Assembly (NCBI GenBank): GCA_963815355.1
Contig: CAWFGJ010000005.1
Span: 124,001-188,000 of the forward strand
Origin: JAPUEK01 sp963815355
Lineage (GTDB): Bacteria > Pseudomonadota > Alphaproteobacteria > Rhodobacterales > Rhodobacteraceae
Direction: 5' to 3'
DNA: 64,000 nt
Under the pieces are notes generated by a model that had not been told where the DNA came from, did not search any database, and saw only the letters and a list, made by a program, of their open reading frames with translations. Of this stretch, positions 42,345-51,253 are shown piece after piece (the first letter of the stretch is position 1; every line of letters starts with the position of its first letter). A program made the position numbers and the translations under genes.

Positions 42345-44531
42345 ATGACCGACACCACTTCTGACTTGGGCGCGGCACAAGCCATCGTCGAAGGGCGCCA
42401 CGGCGATCCGTTTTCGGTCCTCGGCCCGCATAAATTTGGCAAAGAGTGGTGGGTCACGGCCTTTGTTCCCGGGGCTGAGAAAGTCTGGCTGTTGACAGGC
42501 AAGAATACGCAAACCATCGCTGATCCGGTGCAGGGCGCGCCCGGGGTCTTTCGGGCCAAGCTGGCCCGCAAAGGCGCCTACCGCCTGCGCGCCGAGGGAA
42601 GTGGCGCAACTTGGGATTGGGATGACCCGTTCCGGTTCGGTCCGGTGCTGGGCGAGATGGACGAATATCTGCTTGGCGAAGGCACGCACAAGCGCATCTG
42701 GCAGGTGCTGGGTGCCCACCCGATGGCCCATGAAGGGGTTGAGGGCACGCATTTCGCGGTCTGGGCACCGAACGCGCAGCGGGTGTCGGTGGTCGGTGAC
42801 TTCAACATCTGGGATGGTCGGCGGCACCCGATGCGCCGCCGCGGGGCCACCGGGGTCTGGGAGACATTCATTCCCGGCCTCGGCGAAGGGGCTGGCTACA
42901 AATACGAGATCCGTGGCCCCCATGGCGAAGTGCTGCCGCTAAAGGCAGACCCCGTGGGCTTCGGTTCAGAACACGCTCCGGCCAACGCCAGCGTGGTGCG
43001 CGATATCCGCGGGGCAAGTTGGCAGGATGCGACCTGGATGACCACCCGACAGGCCGTCCAGAATATCGAAGCGCCGATCTCTATCTATGAGGTGCAGTTG
43101 GGCTCTTGGAAGCGTGCGCCGGGCAACCGGATGCTCAGCTATCTGGAATTGGCAGAACAGCTGGTCGATTACGTGGTCGACATGGGCTTCACCCACATCG
43201 AGATGCTGCCCATCTCGGAATATCCCTTCGATGGAAGCTGGGGATATCAGCCGGTCGGCATGTTTGCCCCCACCATCCGCCACGGCACACCGGGCGAGTT
43301 TCGCACGTTTGTAGACGCCGCGCACCGCAAAGGCTTGGGCGTCTTGCTGGACTGGGTTCCGGGCCATTTCCCGACCGATCCGCATGGTCTTGGCCAGTTT
43401 GACGGCACCGCCCTTTATGAACACCAGGACCCGCGCGAGGGGTTCCATCAGGACTGGAACACGCTGATCTACAACTATGGCCGGACAGAGGTCATCAACT
43501 ACCTGAATTCCAATGCCTTGTATTGGCTGGAGGAATACCACCTTGACGGCCTTCGCGTCGATGCGGTGGCGTCCATGCTCTACCGTGACTACTCCCGTTC
43601 GGAAGGGCAGTGGGTGCCCAACAAGGACGGCGGGCGCGAGAACTATGAAGCGATTGCCCTGCTGCGGCAGATGAACATTGCCGCTTATGGCGAATGCCCC
43701 GGCGTGATGACCGTGGCCGAGGAAAGCACCGCCTTTCCCGGCGTGTCGCGACCCGCCGATTGGGGTGGCCTTGGATTTGGGTTCAAGTGGAACATGGGTT
43801 GGATGAACGACACCCTGTCCTACATGCAAAAGGACCCGCTTTACCGGAAATACCACCATCATCAGATGACGTTCGGGCTGCATTATGCGTGGTCAGAGAA
43901 TTACATCCTGCCAATCAGCCATGATGAGGTGGTGCATGGCAAAGGCTCCATGCTGGAGAAGATGCCCGGCAACAGCTGGGAGAAATTCGCCAACCTGCGG
44001 GCCTACTACGGGTTCATGTGGGGGCATCCGGGCAAGAAGCTGTTGTTCATGGGGCAGGAGTTCGCGCAAGGCGCGGAATGGAACCACAACCAAAGCCTTG
44101 ATTGGCACCAGTTGGACATCCCCGAACATGCCGGGATGCAGGCCTTGGTCCGCGACTTGAACCGTCTTTACCGGACCACGCCGGCGCTTCATGTCAACGA
44201 CACGCGCCCCGAGGGTTTCCAATGGCTGGAAAGCAATGACGCCGAAGGCTCCACCTATGTCTGGCTCCGGCGCGGCAGGGTCAGCGATCCGATGGTGGTG
44301 ATTGCCGTCAACATGACCCCGGTCGAGCGCCAGTTGCGGATCGGGCTGCCGTCTTCGGGCCATTGGACCGAAGCTTTGAATACCGATGCTGCGATCTACG
44401 GAGGGGGAAATCGCGGCAATATGGGCGGGGTCACACCCGAAGCAACGCCATGGCAAGGGCAGCGTCATTCGGCTCTTGTCACGTTGCCTCCCTTATCGGC
44501 AATCTTTCTAAAACAGGACCAAACGGTCTGA
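42345..44531 (+). CDS. glgB: 1,4-alpha-glucan branching enzyme
   Basis: It makes the alpha-1,6 branches of glycogen. The protein has 728 residues: an N-terminal region with two carbohydrate-binding-like parts, then the GH13 barrel. Catalytic residues visible are D406 (GLRVDAVASM), E459 (VAEEST) and the downstream aspartate in SHDEVVHGKGSM. It starts 7 bases after glgP. Confidence 0.97.
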   Translation: MTDTTSDLGAAQAIVEGRHGDPFSVLGPHKFGKEWWVTAFVPGAEKVWLLTGKNTQTIADPVQGAPGVFRAKLARKGAYRLRAEGSGATWDWDDPFRFGPVLGEMDEYLLGEGTHKRIWQVLGAHPMAHEGVEGTHFAVWAPNAQRVSVVGDFNIWDGRRHPMRRRGATGVWETFIPGLGEGAGYKYEIRGPHGEVLPLKADPVGFGSEHAPANASVVRDIRGASWQDATWMTTRQAVQNIEAPISIYEVQLGSWKRAPGNRMLSYLELAEQLVDYVVDMGFTHIEMLPISEYPFDGSWGYQPVGMFAPTIRHGTPGEFRTFVDAAHRKGLGVLLDWVPGHFPTDPHGLGQFDGTALYEHQDPREGFHQDWNTLIYNYGRTEVINYLNSNALYWLEEYHLDGLRVDAVASMLYRDYSRSEGQWVPNKDGGRENYEAIALLRQMNIAAYGECPGVMTVAEESTAFPGVSRPADWGGLGFGFKWNMGWMNDTLSYMQKDPLYRKYHHHQMTFGLHYAWSENYILPISHDEVVHGKGSMLEKMPGNSWEKFANLRAYYGFMWGHPGKKLLFMGQEFAQGAEWNHNQSLDWHQLDIPEHAGMQALVRDLNRLYRTTPALHVNDTRPEGFQWLESNDAEGSTYVWLRRGRVSDPMVVIAVNMTPVERQLRIGLPSSGHWTEALNTDAAIYGGGNRGNMGGVTPEATPWQGQRHSALVTLPPLSAIFLKQDQTV

Positions 44532-44572
44532 TCGCGAATGAGTAGGCGGCATCCGCCACAGGGGAGGACGAC

Positions 44573-45844
44573 ATGAAGGCAAGACCCAAGCAGCGGCTTT
44601 CGTCGCAGGCCATGGCATTCGTATTAGCGGGCGGGCGCGGGTCTCGGCTAAAAGAGCTGACAGACTTGCGTGCAAAGCCGGCGGTCTATTTCGGCGGCAA
44701 GACCCGGATCATCGACTTTGCGCTGTCAAATGCGTTGAACTCCGGTATCAGGAAAATGGCGATTGCCACCCAATACAAGGCCCACAGCCTGATCCGGCAC
44801 ATGCAGCGGGGCTGGGGCTTTTTCCGGGCCGAGCGGAATGAATATCTGGATATCCTTCCCGCCAGCCAGCGCGTCGATGAAAACAAGTGGTATCTGGGCA
44901 CCGCTGATGCCGTCACCCAGAACATTGATATCGTTGACAGCTACGGGATCAAATATGTGGTGATCCTTGCGGGCGATCATATCTACAAGATGGATTACGA
45001 GATCATGCTCCAGCAGCATGTCGAGACCAACGCGGATGTGACCATCGGCTGTCTGACCGTGCCGCGTATGGAGGCGGTTGCCTTTGGCGTTATGCATGTC
45101 GACAAAGACATGCGGATCACCCAATTCCTTGAAAAGCCCAAAGATCCGCCGGCCATTCCCGGTGATCCCGACAGCGCTCTGGCCTCTATGGGGATCTATA
45201 TCTTCAACTGGGATTTGTTGCGTGATCTGTTGATCCGTGACGCTGAAGACCCGAATTCCAGCCACGACTTTGGCAATGACATCATCCCGCAGGTCGTCGC
45301 GAACGGCAAAGCCGTGGCGCATAAATTCTCGGACAGCTGCGTGACCTCGGGTCTGGAACATGAGCCTTACTGGCGCGATGTGGGCACGATCGACGCTTTC
45401 TGGCAGGCCAACATCGACCTGACCGACTTTGTCCCCAAGCTTGACATCTACGACAACAGCTGGCCGATCTGGACCTATGCCGAAATCTTGCCGCCTGCCA
45501 AATTCATCCATGATGAGGACAAACGCCGCGGCTCTGCGGTGTCGTCCTTGGTGTCGGGCGACTGCATCGTTTCCGGCTCGGCCGTCTCCAACAGCTTGTT
45601 GTTCACCGGTTGCCGCACCCACTCTTTTGCAACGCTGGAATACGTTGTCGCCTTGCCTCAGGTGATCGTGAACCGTAAAGCCGAGCTGAAAAACTGCGTC
45701 ATCGACCGGGGTGTGATTATCCCCGAAGGGCTGGTGGTCGGGCAAGATCCGTTGGAAGATGCGAAATGGTTCCGTCGCACGGATGCTGGCATTGTTCTGA
45801 TCACGCAAAACATGCTGGATGTCAGAGCGCACGCAAAAAGCTAG
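44573..45844 (+). CDS. glgC: Glucose-1-phosphate adenylyltransferase
   Basis: It makes ADP-glucose from glucose 1-phosphate and ATP, the controlled step of glycogen synthesis. The protein has 423 residues. The nucleotide loop GGRGSRLKELTDLRAKPAV is near residue 19, the substrate region VVILAGDHIYKMDY near 130, and the C-terminal beta-helix follows. A strong GGGGAGGAC site precedes the ATG. The gap to glgB is 41 bases. Confidence 0.97.
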   Translation: MKARPKQRLSSQAMAFVLAGGRGSRLKELTDLRAKPAVYFGGKTRIIDFALSNALNSGIRKMAIATQYKAHSLIRHMQRGWGFFRAERNEYLDILPASQRVDENKWYLGTADAVTQNIDIVDSYGIKYVVILAGDHIYKMDYEIMLQQHVETNADVTIGCLTVPRMEAVAFGVMHVDKDMRITQFLEKPKDPPAIPGDPDSALASMGIYIFNWDLLRDLLIRDAEDPNSSHDFGNDIIPQVVANGKAVAHKFSDSCVTSGLEHEPYWRDVGTIDAFWQANIDLTDFVPKLDIYDNSWPIWTYAEILPPAKFIHDEDKRRGSAVSSLVSGDCIVSGSAVSNSLLFTGCRTHSFATLEYVVALPQVIVNRKAELKNCVIDRGVIIPEGLVVGQDPLEDAKWFRRTDAGIVLITQNMLDVRAHAKS

Positions 45845-45918
45845 AACCAGCGCGGGTCGGGCGGGGCTCGGCTGGCCCGCGGTGCCACCAGAACGGTTGA
45901 AGGAAGATGAGGGTGAAG

Positions 45919-47349
45919 ATGCAGCTTCGGGGTCGGGTATTGTCGGTGGCCTCGGAATGTGTGCCGCTCATCAAGACGGGCGGGTTGGCCGATGTTGTCG
46001 GCGCTCTGCCCGCGGCTTTGGCGGCAGTTGGTTGGGACATGCGCGTGCTGATCCCGGCCTACCGCGCCATCCGGCCCAAAATTACGGACTGGGAAGAGGT
46101 CTGGCACGAGGAAAACCTTTGGGGCGGGCGTGGCACGGTTCTGATGGGCGAGGTTGCCGGGGTCACGGTGCTGGCCTTGGATGCACCCCACCTCTTTGAC
46201 CGCGACGGCGGCCCCTATGGCAGCCCGAGCGGGGATTGGTGGGATAACCCGCAACGCTTCGCGGCACTCAGCTGGATCGGGGCCCGCATTGCGCGCGAAG
46301 GGTTGGAGGGCTGGAAGCCCGATGTCCTGCACGCCCATGACTGGCAGGCGGGGCTGGCACCCGCGTATCTGGCCTATCACGGCTCGGGCGGGGTCGCGTC
46401 CGTCCTGACGATCCACAACATTGCGTTCCAAGGCTGGGCTCCCTCGACCTTGCTGACAGACCTGCGGCTTCCGGCCCAACAATTCCATCCCGGTGCGTTG
46501 GAATATTTTGGCGGACTGTCGATGCTTAAGGCCGGCCTTGTTACCGCTGACCGGATCACCACAGTTTCTCCCACCTACGCGGCCGAGTTGATGCGTCCCG
46601 AATTCGGGATGGGGCTGGAGGGTGTGATCACGGCCCGCGCCTCGGTGGTGTCAGGGATCTTGAACGGCGTTGACACGGCGGTCTGGTCGCCCGATGCCGG
46701 ACCAACCCCCTATTCCGCGGCAAAACCCGCAGGTAAAGCCAAGGCCCGGGCGGCCCTGTGCGAAGAATTCGGCCTGACCGTGCCGGGCCCGTTAGCCATT
46801 CTGGTCAGCCGGATGACCGATCAGAAAGGCATCGACCTTTTGGCCAGCACCATCCCGCAATTTGTCGTCGACGGGGGCGGACTGCTGGTTCTGGGCTCTG
46901 GTGATCCCGCACTTGAGGCAGCCGTAAAAGGGCTTGAGGCGCGCCATCCGGGCCGCGTCGCGGTGCGGATCGGCTATGATGAGGCGTTAAGCCACCGCCT
47001 CTTTGCCGGCGGCGACGCGGTGCTGGTGCCGTCCCGGTTTGAACCTTGTGGCCTGACGCAAATGTACGGCCTGCGTTTTGGCACGGTTCCGGTTGTATCT
47101 GCGGTTGGCGGCTTGGCCGACACGGTCATCCACGCGTCGCCCGCCGCGATGACGGCAGGGGTGGCAACGGGGATCGTGTTCCACCCGGTCGATGCAATGG
47201 CCTTGGGGCAAGCGCTGCGCCAGTTGGTACAGCTTTATGCGGACCCGACCGCATGGGCGCAGGTGCAGGCAAATGCGATGGCGCAGCCCGTCGGATGGGA
47301 AGCCTCCGCCGCGGCCTATGCCGCACTTTATGCGGGGTTGACCAAGTGA
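45919..47349 (+). CDS. glgA: Glycogen synthase
   Basis: It extends alpha-1,4-glucan chains from ADP-glucose (GT5). The protein has 476 residues. The ADP-glucose-binding KTGGLADVVGALP starts at K19, the middle has HDWQAGLAP, and the C-terminal domain holds SRFEPCGLTQMYGLRFGTVP. I chose the ATG at 45919 (GAGGG six bases upstream); the in-frame ATG at 45907 adds four residues. It is 74 bases after glgC and overlaps glgX by four bases. Confidence 0.95.
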   Translation: MQLRGRVLSVASECVPLIKTGGLADVVGALPAALAAVGWDMRVLIPAYRAIRPKITDWEEVWHEENLWGGRGTVLMGEVAGVTVLALDAPHLFDRDGGPYGSPSGDWWDNPQRFAALSWIGARIAREGLEGWKPDVLHAHDWQAGLAPAYLAYHGSGGVASVLTIHNIAFQGWAPSTLLTDLRLPAQQFHPGALEYFGGLSMLKAGLVTADRITTVSPTYAAELMRPEFGMGLEGVITARASVVSGILNGVDTAVWSPDAGPTPYSAAKPAGKAKARAALCEEFGLTVPGPLAILVSRMTDQKGIDLLASTIPQFVVDGGGLLVLGSGDPALEAAVKGLEARHPGRVAVRIGYDEALSHRLFAGGDAVLVPSRFEPCGLTQMYGLRFGTVPVVSAVGGLADTVIHASPAAMTAGVATGIVFHPVDAMALGQALRQLVQLYADPTAWAQVQANAMAQPVGWEASAAAYAALYAGLTK

Positions 47350-49451
47350 ACGCTGCGGCCCTTTCGACCCGGCCCGGCCGGGCTTGGCCGATGGGCGCAA
47401 GCCTGACGGCGGAGGGGGTCAATTTCGCCGTCTTCTCCGCCCATGCCACTGGGCTTGACCTGTGCCTCTATTCTCCTGACGGGCGGCGCGAGCTTGCGCG
47501 CTTGGCCTTTGCCGAGCGCAGCGGCGACGTTTGGCATGTGGAGGTCATCGGCTTGGCAACGGGCCAGCTTTACGGGCTTCGCGCCCACGGTCCTTATGCG
47601 CCAGATCAGGGATTACGGTTTAATCACAACAAGTTGCTGATCGACCCTTACGCAAAGGGTTTGGCCGGGCGGTTGCGATGGTCGGATGCCTTGATGGGCT
47701 ACAAGATTGGTTCACCGCGGGGCGACGTGTCGTTTGACTCGCGTGATTCTGCGTTTGCCATGCCCAAGTCGGTCGTGGTGGATTGCCATTTCGATTGGCT
47801 GGGCGACGCGCCCCCCTTGGTGCCCCTGTCTGAGACGGTGATTTATGAGGCCCATGTCCGGTCGCTGACCATGAATAACCCCAGCGTCGCCCCGGCGGTG
47901 CGGGGAACATACGCGGGGCTCGCCGACCCGGCGATGATTGCCCATTTCAAGCGGATTGGCGTCACCGCAGTAGAGCTTTTGCCGATCCACGCCTATTTTG
48001 ATGACCGGTTTTTGGTGGCCAAAGGTCTGACCAATCACTGGGGCTATAACTCAATGGGCTTTTTCGCGCCCGAACCCCGCTACGGCGGGCGCAACCCGTT
48101 GGTGGAGTTGAAAACCGCCATTCGCACCCTGCACCGGGCCGGAATCGAGGTTATTCTGGACGTCGTCTATAACCATTCCGGCGAAGGGGATGAGTGGGGT
48201 CCGACCCTTAGTTTCCGCGGCTTGGATAACCCGTCTTACTACCGGCTAAGCAACGGGGGCAGGCATTTTGTGAATGATGCTGGCACCGGCAATACCTTTG
48301 ATCTTACCCATCCGGCGGTTTTGCGGATGGTGATGGACAGCCTGCGCTATTGGGTGGAGGAGGTTCATGTAGACGGGTTCCGCTTTGATCTCGCCTCGGT
48401 TCTTGGGCGGGAGCCGCAGGGATTTGACCCGCAGGGCGGTTTTTTTGACGCCATCCGGCAAGACCCGGTTTTGCAACGGGTTAAGCTGATCGCAGAGCCG
48501 TGGGATATTGGTCCGGGGGGATATCAGCTTGGCAACTACCCCGCGCCGTTTCTGGAATGGAATGACAAGTATCGCGACGGCGTCCGCAAGTTCTGGCGGG
48601 GCGATTCAGGCATGGCGCCGGAACTGGCGCGCCGCTTGCTGGGCTCGGCCGAACGGTTTGATCACTCGCGCCGAGCGGCGACCAGTTCGGTCAATCTGAT
48701 CACCGCGCATGACGGCTTTACGCTGGAAGACTTGGTGACCTACGCGGTCAAACGCAATCTGGCCAATGGCGAGAATAACCGTGACGGCCATGATGACAAC
48801 CACTCCGACAATATGGGTATCGAGGGTCCGTCCGATGATCCCGCAGTCCGCGCGGCGCGCGATCTTCGCAAGCGCAATCTGTTGGCGACGCTCTTTCTGT
48901 CCCAAGGCACGCCAATGGTGCTTGCCGGGGATGAGGTCGGGCATTCCCAAGGTGGCAATAACAACGCCTACGCCCAAGACAATGACACGACGCGCATCGA
49001 CTGGGCGCGGCGCGATGACGTGCTGGAAGGGTTCGTGGCCCGGCTTGCCGATCTGAGGCGTCAACATCCCGTGCTGCGCCAGCGTCGTTTTCTGCATGCC
49101 CGACCGCGTGCTGCGGATGGTCTGCCGGATGTGATCTGGCGCAGAGCCGACGGCTTGCCGCCTTTGCCCGAAGATTGGCACAACCCGAGTTTCCGTTGCC
49201 TGGGGTTGGAAATCCGCATGGCGGCAGAGGGGCCGGATAGCAACGACTCCTTGTTCATCCTGTTCAATGGCGGTGGCGTTTGCGAATTGGCGCTGCCGGA
49301 AGCGCCGACAGGCTGGACGCTGGAGTTGGCCACCAACCGACCGGATGCCACACCTGGCCCGGTGCCCAACCGTTTTGAAATCGCCGCCCAATCGGTGCTG
49401 GTGTTCAGCCAGAACGCAGCGGCACATAATACCACCGCTAAGACTGTCTAG
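47346..49451 (+). CDS. glgX: Glycogen debranching enzyme
   Basis: It removes alpha-1,6 branches left by phosphorylase. The product is 701 residues. An N-terminal CBM48 domain (SLTAEGVNFAVFSAHATGLD) precedes a GH13 barrel with catalytic D348 (GFRFDLASVLG) and E384 (AEPWDIGPGGYQLG). The GTG start at 47346 overlaps the glgA stop (GTGA); a longer frame within glgA is not real. Confidence 0.95.
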   Translation: MNAAALSTRPGRAWPMGASLTAEGVNFAVFSAHATGLDLCLYSPDGRRELARLAFAERSGDVWHVEVIGLATGQLYGLRAHGPYAPDQGLRFNHNKLLIDPYAKGLAGRLRWSDALMGYKIGSPRGDVSFDSRDSAFAMPKSVVVDCHFDWLGDAPPLVPLSETVIYEAHVRSLTMNNPSVAPAVRGTYAGLADPAMIAHFKRIGVTAVELLPIHAYFDDRFLVAKGLTNHWGYNSMGFFAPEPRYGGRNPLVELKTAIRTLHRAGIEVILDVVYNHSGEGDEWGPTLSFRGLDNPSYYRLSNGGRHFVNDAGTGNTFDLTHPAVLRMVMDSLRYWVEEVHVDGFRFDLASVLGREPQGFDPQGGFFDAIRQDPVLQRVKLIAEPWDIGPGGYQLGNYPAPFLEWNDKYRDGVRKFWRGDSGMAPELARRLLGSAERFDHSRRAATSSVNLITAHDGFTLEDLVTYAVKRNLANGENNRDGHDDNHSDNMGIEGPSDDPAVRAARDLRKRNLLATLFLSQGTPMVLAGDEVGHSQGGNNNAYAQDNDTTRIDWARRDDVLEGFVARLADLRRQHPVLRQRRFLHARPRAADGLPDVIWRRADGLPPLPEDWHNPSFRCLGLEIRMAAEGPDSNDSLFILFNGGGVCELALPEAPTGWTLELATNRPDATPGPVPNRFEIAAQSVLVFSQNAAAHNTTAKTV

Positions 49452-49486
49452 AAACTGCCTGTCGCAAACTCAGGGGAAGCCGCAAA

Positions 49487-51115
49487 ATGACCGTTCTGAC
49501 CATCGCCACCCAACCGATCGCAGGGCAAAAACCCGGCACCTCAGGCTTGCGCAAAAAGACCCATGTTTTTATGGGGCCGCACTATCTTGAAAACTTCATA
49601 CAGGCGATTTTTGACGTCGTGGGCGCGCAGGGAAAAACCTTCGTCCTTGGCGGGGACGGGCGCTATTTCAACGACCGGGCCGCCCAGGTGATCATGCGAA
49701 TGGCGGCGGCCAACGGTGCCGCGCGGGTGATCGTGGGGCAGGGCGCCATCCTGTCAACGCCAGCGGCCAGCCACCTGATCCGGCTAAACAAAACGGATGG
49801 CGGTATCATCATGTCGGCGTCCCACAACCCGGGTGGGCCGAAAGAGGATTTCGGCGTCAAGTTCAACATGCCGAACGGTGGTCCCGCACCAGAACAGGTG
49901 ACAGAAGCCATGTTCGTTCGCACGACCGAGATCACCGAATACCGGGTTGTCCAATCGCAAGACATCGACCTGCAGGCGATCGGGCGGCATGAACTGGGGG
50001 GGATGATCGTCGATGTCGTCGATCCGGTCGCAGACTATGCCGCCCTGATGGAGACGCTGTTTGATTTCCCGGCACTCCGGGCCATGTTTGCGGGCGGTTT
50101 TCGGATGCGGATGGATTCGATGTGCGCGGTCACCGGGCCTTATGCGGTCGAAATTCTGGAAAACCGGCTGGGGGCTGCCAAAGGCACTGTCGTCAACGCA
50201 ATTCCCTTGCCGGATTTCGGTGGCATGCATCCCGATCCCAACCCGACTTGGGCCAAGGCTCTGATGGACGAGATGTTCGGGCCGCAGGCTCCGGATTTTG
50301 GTGCGGCCAGCGATGGCGACGGGGACCGCAACATGGTGGTGGGCCGGGGGATTTATGTCTCGCCCTCTGACAGTCTGGCGGTTCTTGCGGCGAATGCGCA
50401 TCTGGCACCCGGCTATGCCAAGGGCCTTGCGGGGGTGGCGCGCTCTATGCCGACCTCGGCCGCGGCAGACCGCGTCGCAGAATCCCTCGGCATCGGCTGC
50501 TACGAAACCCCGACGGGCTGGAAGTTTTTCGGCAATCTGCTGGACGCGGGCCGGGCCACGCTCTGCGGCGAGGAAAGCTTTGGCACCGGCTCAGACCATG
50601 TGCGGGAAAAGGATGGTCTTTGGGCCATTCTTCTGTGGCTGAACATTCTGGCTGTGCGTAAAGAGTCCGTCGCTGAAATCCTTGGCGCGCATTGGCAGAA
50701 GTTTGGGCGGAATTACTACAGCCGCCATGATTTTGAGGCGATTGCGACCGACAAAGCCGATGCGATGATGGCCGCTTTGCGCGCCGCTCTGCCCGGCCTG
50801 ACGGGGCAGGTCGTAGAGGGCATGACCATCGCAGGGGCCGATGATTTTGCCTATACCGACCCGGTTGACGGCTCGGTCAGTCGCAACCAAGGGGTGCGCA
50901 TCCTGTTTGCGGATGGCAGCCGCATTGTGCTTCGCCTGTCCGGCACCGGAACCGAAGGCGCGACGCTTCGGCTTTATCTGGAGCGGTACGCGGCGGGTCC
51001 CGGCGGCTTGGATATGGACGCTCAACACGCTTTGGCACCCGTGATCCGGGCCGCGCATCAGATCGCTGGTATCGAAGGCTTTACCGGTCGGGTGTCCCCT
51101 GATGTGATCACCTGA
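49487..51115 (+). CDS. pgm: Phosphoglucomutase, alpha-D-glucose specific
   Basis: It interconverts glucose 1- and 6-phosphate, linking glycogen to glycolysis and to zwf. The protein has 542 residues. The active-site phosphoserine is S112 (SASHNPGGP), the metal loop is D276-GDGDR, and ESFGTGSDHVREKDGLWA binds sugar. It starts 35 bases after glgX and ends the operon. Confidence 0.96.
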   Translation: MTVLTIATQPIAGQKPGTSGLRKKTHVFMGPHYLENFIQAIFDVVGAQGKTFVLGGDGRYFNDRAAQVIMRMAAANGAARVIVGQGAILSTPAASHLIRLNKTDGGIIMSASHNPGGPKEDFGVKFNMPNGGPAPEQVTEAMFVRTTEITEYRVVQSQDIDLQAIGRHELGGMIVDVVDPVADYAALMETLFDFPALRAMFAGGFRMRMDSMCAVTGPYAVEILENRLGAAKGTVVNAIPLPDFGGMHPDPNPTWAKALMDEMFGPQAPDFGAASDGDGDRNMVVGRGIYVSPSDSLAVLAANAHLAPGYAKGLAGVARSMPTSAAADRVAESLGIGCYETPTGWKFFGNLLDAGRATLCGEESFGTGSDHVREKDGLWAILLWLNILAVRKESVAEILGAHWQKFGRNYYSRHDFEAIATDKADAMMAALRAALPGLTGQVVEGMTIAGADDFAYTDPVDGSVSRNQGVRILFADGSRIVLRLSGTGTEGATLRLYLERYAAGPGGLDMDAQHALAPVIRAAHQIAGIEGFTGRVSPDVIT

Positions 51116-51166
51116 GCCACTTCCCTCGGTCTTATATCGTCTGAAGGGGGCGGGCGCAGAGTGTGT

Positions 51167-51242
51167 GGCGCAAACAGAATAGTTTGTGTCGCCGTCCTGC
51201 CAGATACCCGCCCCACTTGGCGCAAACTCGACACTAGTGTCG
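51167..51242 (+). promoter_or_regulatory. Palindromes and direct repeats upstream of the MttB-family gene
   Basis: The 9-base word GGCGCAAAC occurs at 51167-51175 and 51219-51227. The first copy pairs with a downstream GTTTG and CGCC. CGACACTAGTGTCG at 51229-51242 is a perfect 14-base palindrome that abuts the ribosome site. It could be an operator or an RNA hairpin. Confidence 0.5.
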
Positions 51243-51253
51243 GGGAGGACCTT

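Noticed and set aside
47046..47345. Upstream extension of the glgX frame inside glgA
   Set aside because: The in-frame GTG at 47346 overlapping the glgA stop starts the family-like sequence; the extension has no similarity.
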